From Strigops habroptila (Eukaryota; Chordata; Aves; Psittaciformes; Psittacidae), in contig NC_044290.2 in NCBI RefSeq assembly GCF_004027225.2, positions 9,192,906 to 9,256,905 of the forward strand: 64,000 nt of DNA. The letters are read 5' to 3'. Of the stretch, positions 60,001-64,000 are shown in pieces (position 1 is the stretch's first letter; the number at the start of each line of letters is the position of its first letter). The notes beneath the pieces were generated by a model, which worked only from the letters and a program-made list of their open reading frames with translations, ran no database searches and was not told the DNA's origin. A program made the translations under genes and the position numbers.

Positions 60001-63000
60001 CTTTCATCATCATTGTCAATTCCTCTGAGCAAGAAGCAAGCTTCATGAAGCTGTATCACTTACTTGATGACTTCATCCGAGATAATGTTTTCAATCTCTT
60101 GTTGAGGGGCTTCCAAAAGGACATCTAAAGTTCGAACACCCCCTCCTTTGAATAGTACCACTGGCCCTCCTTTGGGTAGTGAATGTATTCTGTACACGTC
60201 AGCTGTAAGCTTCAGAGAAAAAAAAACCCAAATAATTCTATGTTCTTTGGTACATTACCTTGAAGTGTTTTATCCATGGTTTTTTTTAACGTTCTTTCAA
60301 TAAATGAGTAACAGAAGAATGATGAACCTGTAAGATGCCTGATAACGTATCTAGTAGTCAAAATAGTAGTTGTAATTTGCTGAAATGCTATAAACAATGC
60401 ACATTTCCAGCCAAGAAAAAGCCATGAAAAGCATCCCAAAGAGAATCACACTTCTGAATCACATCAGAAAAAACATAACTGAGGGTAAGGAGTTCAAACA
60501 CCTGCTATACAGCAGAACACAAGGTGTGTTTTCACATCCACCACCAGAACAGAAAAATCTGTATCTGAATGTACATATGACTCTATATTTGAACATCATC
60601 TTTAAAGAAAGTCCTCTGAAACTTTGAATTTGGGATATCAATCATTTTTAGATAAATACCTGATGATCAAGTCTCTCAGCACAGGGGGATTCCTTGCAAT
60701 ACTCCAGAACATCATGAAGCACAAGTTAAGAGCATGGTCAGCTAAACTGTAATATTACCAGTGCCATGAAAATGAGCATCTCTTCCCTCTACCAGATTCA
60801 AAACGTTAACATAAAAGTGAACACATGTGAGAGACTTACCGTTGCTTTAAACACTTTGTCCAAGTTCACATCTGTGTTCTTCCATATTCTTAAAACCTTT
60901 AAGAGAAGCATAATTTTTTAAGCACCATAAAACAGTAATACACACACATCTCAGCATGCAAAATACTACCAATTGCATGTCCCTGAAACACAGGAGGAAA
61001 ATATACAGGAAGTATTCACAGTAACCTTAACGGAAACCAAGACAGGGAAGTTTGCATGGGAAGAAGCTGAAGCAGAGACAACGGGAATACAAACCAAGCT
61101 CATAAATCCTAGATTGGAAAGGAAGAATAGGGAAGAGTGAGGTTAAGGAAAAAAGATACAACAGAATTCTAATAGCTCAAAGTGATGGAGACACATTAAG
61201 ACACAGACAACCTGATCTGGAAGAGAATGCTTCAAGGAGAACAATGAAAAGTCAGGAAAAATATTTCATCAACAATAACAAAAAGCCAAAGGTTCAGCAT
61301 GTGCTGAGCAAACACTACACACACACAAACAGGAAATGTTTAACTGTACATTAAACATGTACAGTTTAATGAGACAAGGTCAAGGTATGAGACAAGGACA
61401 CAGGTATAAACCATTGCAATCATTTCAGCACAGTAATCGTGTAATTGCCAACCAGTCCGCAAGAACAGAAATAACTTATCCTTGGGGAACGTATGCATGA
61501 GAATCTCTTCCTGAGAATGGGGCAGTTTGCAGGACACCAATGCAAAACCTGTGCTCAGCACAGATGATCTTCATGTCAGCGACAACAGAACACAGTGTGC
61601 AGCTGCAGAATTGCCCACCCCATCCCCTCAAAGAACAGAGGGGACCTGAACTGCAAGAGCATGGCAAGAGCTCCACGCATTTACACTGAACCAAAAATGC
61701 AGCACCCCTGACTTCTCCCCTATCTACATTCCCTCAGAAGACTCACTATATCCTTTTTTCTCCCATAAGAAAAGATAAAGGATCTCACCTTGTCATCATG
61801 AACCGCTATATATTCATGAGTTTCAAAGTTGCATACAACTGGACAGGTGATAATCTGCCCATGTTTAACCGACCAACAGCCCAGTGGCTTCTGATCTGAG
61901 ACCTGGAAGAGTCACAACAAAGACACTGTAATTACAATATAATGTGGTACACCCTGGGGATTTTCCTCACAACAGCAAGGAAATGCAAGGCAGCCACATC
62001 TGAACTGAACAAGCATACTAAAACATAGAAACTGCTATACTCAGAACATCTGTTTGAGCATCCCTGTTCTTGACTTTAATACCTAAAAATCTCAGAATAA
62101 CATCAAAGAACTCTACATTAATTTGAACTATTTCTTTTCATATAAGAAATACCTTTGAGCTGTAACAGTCAGATGGGTTTATGCGATGAAGCACAGGTAT
62201 GAGGCACGGCTTTTCCAAAGTGAAGACACTACTTTTAATCACTCGAGTCAGTTACATTTACTCACTAATACAATCAAGCACAGAACCACACTTTTTCTCT
62301 TCCAGTTTCAATGTGAAACCAAGAGCAATGAATTTCACTGTCTAAACTTATGTTAAATATGACTTACACCTTGCTGCTCTGAGGGTACTCAATCCCCTCT
62401 CCTCCATCTGCAGCCACTCTGGGCATGTTTACCAACATATTTATGTTCTCAGTATGGTCCTGCCAGTGGGGCTGAACAACCCAAAAGGAGGTTGTACCAT
62501 GAATCCACTAAAATACCATCCTTAGTGCCCTGAATGTCAAAGCCAAATATTTTGCTGGTTTTAATTACGGTCTACTGAAATAAATGCACACACTAAAAGA
62601 CACCAGAACATACTTTTAGTTTCAAACCACAAACTAAAACCTTTCATCCTCCGACCAACAGGAAGGCAGCTGACACAAATCTGACAGCCGGACAAAACAC
62701 ATCACCCTGGCTACTCGGGAGCAACGTTACATACCCTGCAGCTTCGGGACAGGAGCATTTCTTGGAACCGAGAGAGAGAACCGGCAAAAGGAGAAATACA
62801 CAAGCAACAGCCCAAGCCGACACCCGCTCCACAGGCCGGAGGGCAGCAGAGGTGAGCTGAGCAGGGCATGGCAGGGAGGCACGGACAGGAGCGGGACAGG
62901 GCTCAGCCCCGCTCCCCGAACCCAGGGCGCAGGCGGCGGCCGCGCACCAGGTCCCCGCTGGATAGCGGGGATCGGGCGCCCGGTGACAGGCCGGCCGGGG

Positions 63001-63273
63001 CAGGAGAGAGACCGGCCCCAAGGCGCCGCCGCCGCGGCCCTGCCCGGAGACCCTCCCACAGGCCGGGGCTGCCCGGCAGCAGCAGCAGCGATACCTCCCG
63101 AGCGGCCGGGGCCCGGCGATTACCTTGAAGAGCGTGGCCGTCCTGCCGCGGTCGGTGAGCAGGACGTGGTCGCGGTCGGGGCCCGGCTCCAGCGCCAGGA
63201 GACCGCCCTCGAGGCCGACGCCGCTGCTGGGACCCAAACCGCACAGCGTGAAGCTCTCGCACAGCGCCGCCAT
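50974..63273 (-). CDS. NOL11: NOL11 (nucleolar protein 11), complete gene, 18 coding exons
   Basis: NOL11 is a nucleolar component of the t-UTP/UTPA subcomplex of the small-subunit processome, needed for rDNA transcription and early pre-rRNA cleavage; it binds UTP4. Eighteen minus-strand exons (listed separately) sum to 2172 nt, a 723-residue protein ending EVLELI, close to the human protein of about 719. The N-terminal half is known to form a beta-propeller-like region, the C-terminal half is helical. Strong family matches include [25 protein letters not shown] and [15 protein letters not shown] blocks. All phases agree. Seventeen introns were inferred; the one after exon 14 looks U12-type, the others look ordinary GT-AG. 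Introns other than intron 1 (about 130-1500 nt) hold nothing else I can name. The gene is head-to-tail with BPTF, about 5 kb from its start codon. Confidence 0.97.
51384..51491 (-). CDS. NOL11: NOL11 exon 17
   Basis: Residues 651-686: [36 protein letters not shown]. Acceptor GTCTTCAG, donor GTAAGT; phase 0-0. Confidence 0.96.
51791..51883 (-). CDS. NOL11: NOL11 exon 16
   Basis: Residues 620-650: [31 protein letters not shown]. Acceptor CTTTTAG, donor GTGAGA; phase 0-0. Confidence 0.96.
52955..53033 (-). CDS. NOL11: NOL11 exon 15
   Basis: Residues 593-619: [26 protein letters not shown]. The acceptor TGCACAG is preceded by TTCCTTAAT, a near-perfect U12 branch site. Donor GTAAGT; phase 2 in, 0 out. 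Confidence 0.96.
53535..53756 (-). CDS. NOL11: NOL11 exon 14
   Basis: Residues 519-592: an acidic, poorly conserved stretch ([17 protein letters not shown] and onward) ending [12 protein letters not shown], which matches the human block. The donor is CT/GTATCCTCTG, a U12-type 5' splice site; phase 2 in, 2 out. Acceptor TTTACAG. Confidence 0.93.
54668..54793 (-). CDS. NOL11: NOL11 exon 13
   Basis: Residues 477-518: [40 protein letters not shown], close to the human protein. Acceptor CTTACAG, donor GTAAGT; phase 2 in, 2 out. Confidence 0.96.
55073..55257 (-). CDS. NOL11: NOL11 exon 12
   Basis: Residues 416-476: [52 protein letters not shown]. It belongs to the C-terminal helical region. Acceptor TTTTCAG, donor GTGATT; phase 0 in, 2 out. 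Confidence 0.95.
56019..56096 (-). CDS. NOL11: NOL11 exon 11
   Basis: Residues 390-415: [26 protein letters not shown]. It is weakly conserved apart from the basic LRRRK-like start, but phase and position fit. Acceptor GTAATAG, donor GTAAGT; phase 0-0. Confidence 0.9.
56386..56489 (-). CDS. NOL11: NOL11 exon 10
   Basis: Residues 355-389: [34 protein letters not shown]. Acceptor TTCGCAG, donor GTAAGT; phase 1 in, 0 out. Confidence 0.92.
57146..57269 (-). CDS. NOL11: NOL11 exon 9
   Basis: Residues 314-354: [39 protein letters not shown]. It contains a nine-base T homopolymer in the coding strand (57240-57248) that makes up the Phe run. Acceptor TTTGTAG, donor GTAAGA; phase 0 in, 1 out. Confidence 0.94.
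57920..57996 (-). CDS. NOL11: NOL11 exon 8
   Basis: Residues 288-313: [20 protein letters not shown] and LGTSGQ, nearly identical to human NOL11. Acceptor TCCCTAG, donor GTAAGT; phase 1 in, 0 out. Confidence 0.97.
58468..58665 (-). CDS. NOL11: NOL11 exon 7
   Basis: Residues 222-287: [15 protein letters not shown], an acidic Glu run, and [19 protein letters not shown], matching the human DQDHVAVLGS block. Acceptor TTGACAG, donor GTAACA; phase 1 in, 1 out. Confidence 0.95.
59065..59203 (-). CDS. NOL11: NOL11 exon 6
   Basis: Residues 176-221: [20 protein letters not shown], then [16 protein letters not shown]. Acceptor GTTTTAG, donor GTAAGT; phase 0 in, 1 out. Confidence 0.94.
59743..59800 (-). 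CDS. NOL11: NOL11 exon 5
   Basis: Residues 156-175: [19 protein letters not shown]. Acceptor TTTTAG, donor GTGAGT; phase 2 in, 0 out. Confidence 0.93.
60064..60209 (-). CDS. NOL11: NOL11 exon 4
   Basis: Residues 108-155. It contains [32 protein letters not shown] and [11 protein letters not shown]. The start at 60209 (after CTGAAG) is chosen over a TTACAG site 7 nt downstream because only it keeps the frame and the LTADVYR match. Donor GTAAGT; phase 0 in, 2 out. Confidence 0.93.
60840..60896 (-). CDS. NOL11: NOL11 exon 3
   Basis: Residues 89-107: [19 protein letters not shown], part of the N-terminal propeller-like region. Acceptor TTAAAG, donor GTAAGT; phase 0-0. Confidence 0.95.
61789..61902 (-). 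CDS. NOL11: NOL11 exon 2
   Basis: Residues 51-88: [20 protein letters not shown] and [14 protein letters not shown], closely matching the human protein. Acceptor CTTCCAG, donor GTGAGA; phase 0 at both ends. Confidence 0.96.
61903..63123 (-). other. NOL11: NOL11 intron 1
   Basis: The part next to exon 1 belongs to the CpG island; the rest is ordinary AT-rich intron. No snoRNA, transposon or exon was recognised. Confidence 0.75.
63124..63273 (-). CDS. NOL11: NOL11 exon 1 (start codon)
   Basis: Residues 1-50, beginning [14 protein letters not shown] and containing [15 protein letters not shown]. The ATG (63273-63271) has strong context (A at -3, G at +4) and sits inside a YY1-type motif. An in-frame ATG 12 codons upstream has no family support. 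Donor GTAATC; phase 0 out. Confidence 0.95.
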
Positions 63274-63276
63274 CTT
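63266..63276 (-). promoter_or_regulatory. NOL11: YY1-type motif over the NOL11 start codon
   Basis: The minus strand reads AAGATGGCGGC, so the initiation codon is part of a YY1 consensus. This is a common arrangement in ribosome-biogenesis and other housekeeping genes. Confidence 0.7.
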
Positions 63277-63290
63277 CGCGAGCCTCCACC

Positions 63291-63300
63291 TCTCGCGAGA
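63291..63300. promoter_or_regulatory. NOL11: TCTCGCGAGA palindromic promoter element
   Basis: An exact copy of the 10-bp palindrome known from many vertebrate housekeeping promoters (CGCG element, reported to be recognised by ZBTB33/Kaiso-related factors). It lies 18 bp upstream of the NOL11 ATG. A partial copy (TTCGCGAG) lies at 63275-63282. Confidence 0.75.
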
Positions 63301-63420
63301 CGTGGCCACGGCGCATGCACCGCTGCCCGAGGCGGCGAGGAGTGGCGGAAACGGCCGAGGCCGTTCGGGGGTTTTCGGACGCTGAGGGGGCGCGAGGGGC
63401 TGTCGCGACTTGGGTCGCTG

Positions 63421-64000
63421 CTGTCGTACGGATGTGCTCGGTCACATCGGGACTGTCAGTCCTGCCGCTTACTCTGAGGGCGTAGAGAGGCTTTGCCAGC
63501 TGGCATTTGCGAAGGACGTACAGATATGGTGCGGTCTGATTGCCTTTTAATAGTATTAAATCAGAGTCACAGAATGGTTTGGGTTGGAAGGGACCCGAAA
63601 ACTCATCCACTTCCAACCACCTTCCACTAGACCACGATGCTCCAAGCCCCGTCCGACCTGGCCTTGAACACTGCCAAGGATGAGGCAGCCACAATTTAAT
63701 TAAGAGCCATTAATTTTTTATCCTCAAAAGCAGTTTGGATTTCCACTGTTGTTTCCAGGACATTTCATGCACGGTCTTAATCAGGTCATTTCCACACTGT
63801 TCATGTGGTTGATCCTACAGTGTAAAGGTGTCATTTATAAGCAGATTAGCACAAGGACATCACATAAAAGGCTTCTGTAGTTTGGCATCCACACAGTAAA
63901 ACATTGCTGGTTTTAAGACTAATTATGTGTATTCCTTCCCTATGAGAGGCCTCATTTTTGTAGAGCATAGAGGCCCTCTGCAAGAGCACAACCCAACTCC
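63421..64000. other. Upstream flank of NOL11
   Basis: Apart from the CR1 fragment I see no gene or exon here. In mammals the next gene upstream of NOL11 is PITPNC1; none of its sequence was recognised in this flank. Confidence 0.6.
63565..63695 (-). mobile_element. CR1 LINE 3'-end fragment
   Basis: The plus strand carries the reverse complement of an avian CR1 3' region: AGAATGGTTTGGGTTGGAAG, then CCACCTTCCACTAGACC, CTGGCCTTGAACACTGCCAA and GAGGCAGCCACAA. The element is a 5'-truncated copy of about 130 bp in minus orientation, with a few substitutions and small deletions. No coding part of the LINE is present. Confidence 0.9.

Larger units (their letters stand above)
62870..63420. promoter_or_regulatory. 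NOL11: CpG island and promoter of NOL11
   Basis: CpG-dense, GC-rich sequence covers exon 1, the start of intron 1 and about 150 bp upstream. It is TATA-less. It contains a perfect TCTCGCGAGA palindrome (63291-63300), a YY1-type motif at the start codon (63266-63276) and an NRF1-like GCGCATGCAC (63311-63320). Transcription probably starts close to 63290-63320; this is inference. Confidence 0.85.

Noticed and set aside
59960..60020. C/D-box snoRNA-like pattern in NOL11 intron 4 (ATGATGATGA followed by CTGA)
   Set aside because: The boxes are only about 35 nt apart, there is no terminal stem, and no second box pair at a usual spacing.
62644..63123. Extension of the NOL11 first-exon frame into intron 1
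   Set aside because: The open frame runs past the donor, but the splice to exon 2 restores the conserved VSDQKPLG block, so the extension is intron read-through.
50974..63123. Search for an H/ACA snoRNA in NOL11 introns, since the human gene is recalled as hosting SNORA38B
   Set aside because: By eye I could not find a hairpin-hinge-hairpin-tail arrangement with an ANANNA box and a 3' ACA. A covariance-model search would decide.
1..64000. CRISPR arrays, tRNA or rRNA genes, viral insertions or an undescribed multi-gene system
   Set aside because: Nothing of the kind was seen. The window is explained by two conserved animal genes, their introns and promoters, and one small LINE fragment.

Overview
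The window comes from a vertebrate nuclear genome, most likely a bird. The protein-coding exons read as close orthologues of the mammalian genes BPTF and NOL11. Introns are short to moderate. The only clear transposon is a CR1 (chicken repeat 1) LINE 3' end of avian type, just upstream of NOL11. No bacterial, viral or plasmid features are present. Species cannot be fixed from the sequence alone.

Two genes lie head-to-tail on the minus strand. NOL11 (right, about 50974-63273) is complete: 18 coding exons add up to 2172 nt, a 723-residue protein close to the human length. All splice sites and phases agree. BPTF (left, from the start codon at 45934 to beyond base 1) is represented by 27 coding exons, 8981 nt, about 2993 residues. 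The second half of the C-terminal PHD finger and the bromodomain lie outside the window, to the left. The order NOL11 then BPTF, in the same orientation, matches mammals.

Layout: 1-2750 is BPTF intron; 2751-16864 holds BPTF exons 27-13 (C-terminal PHD start, poly-Ala/Pro tract, Gln-rich region, Thr/Ser-rich region and one giant acidic exon); 17164-26686 holds exons 12-3; 33123-33945 is exon 2 (DDT domain and first PHD finger); 33946-45297 is a large first intron; 45298-46760 is the BPTF CpG-island first exon and promoter; 46761-50973 is intergenic; 50974-63273 is NOL11; 62870-63420 is the NOL11 CpG-island promoter; 63565-63695 is the CR1 fragment.

BPTF is the large subunit of the NURF ISWI chromatin remodeller, which reads histone marks. 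NOL11 belongs to the t-UTP/UTPA part of the small-subunit processome, needed for rRNA transcription and early processing. They do not act in one pathway. Both have TATA-less CpG-island promoters with a YY1-type motif near the start codon. The points most worth following up are a predicted U12-type intron in NOL11, a perfect 37-bp palindrome in a BPTF intron, an in-frame upstream ATG and a uORF in front of BPTF, and octamer motifs plus a degenerate repeat flanking the BPTF CpG island. I found no evidence of a wholly new biological system.
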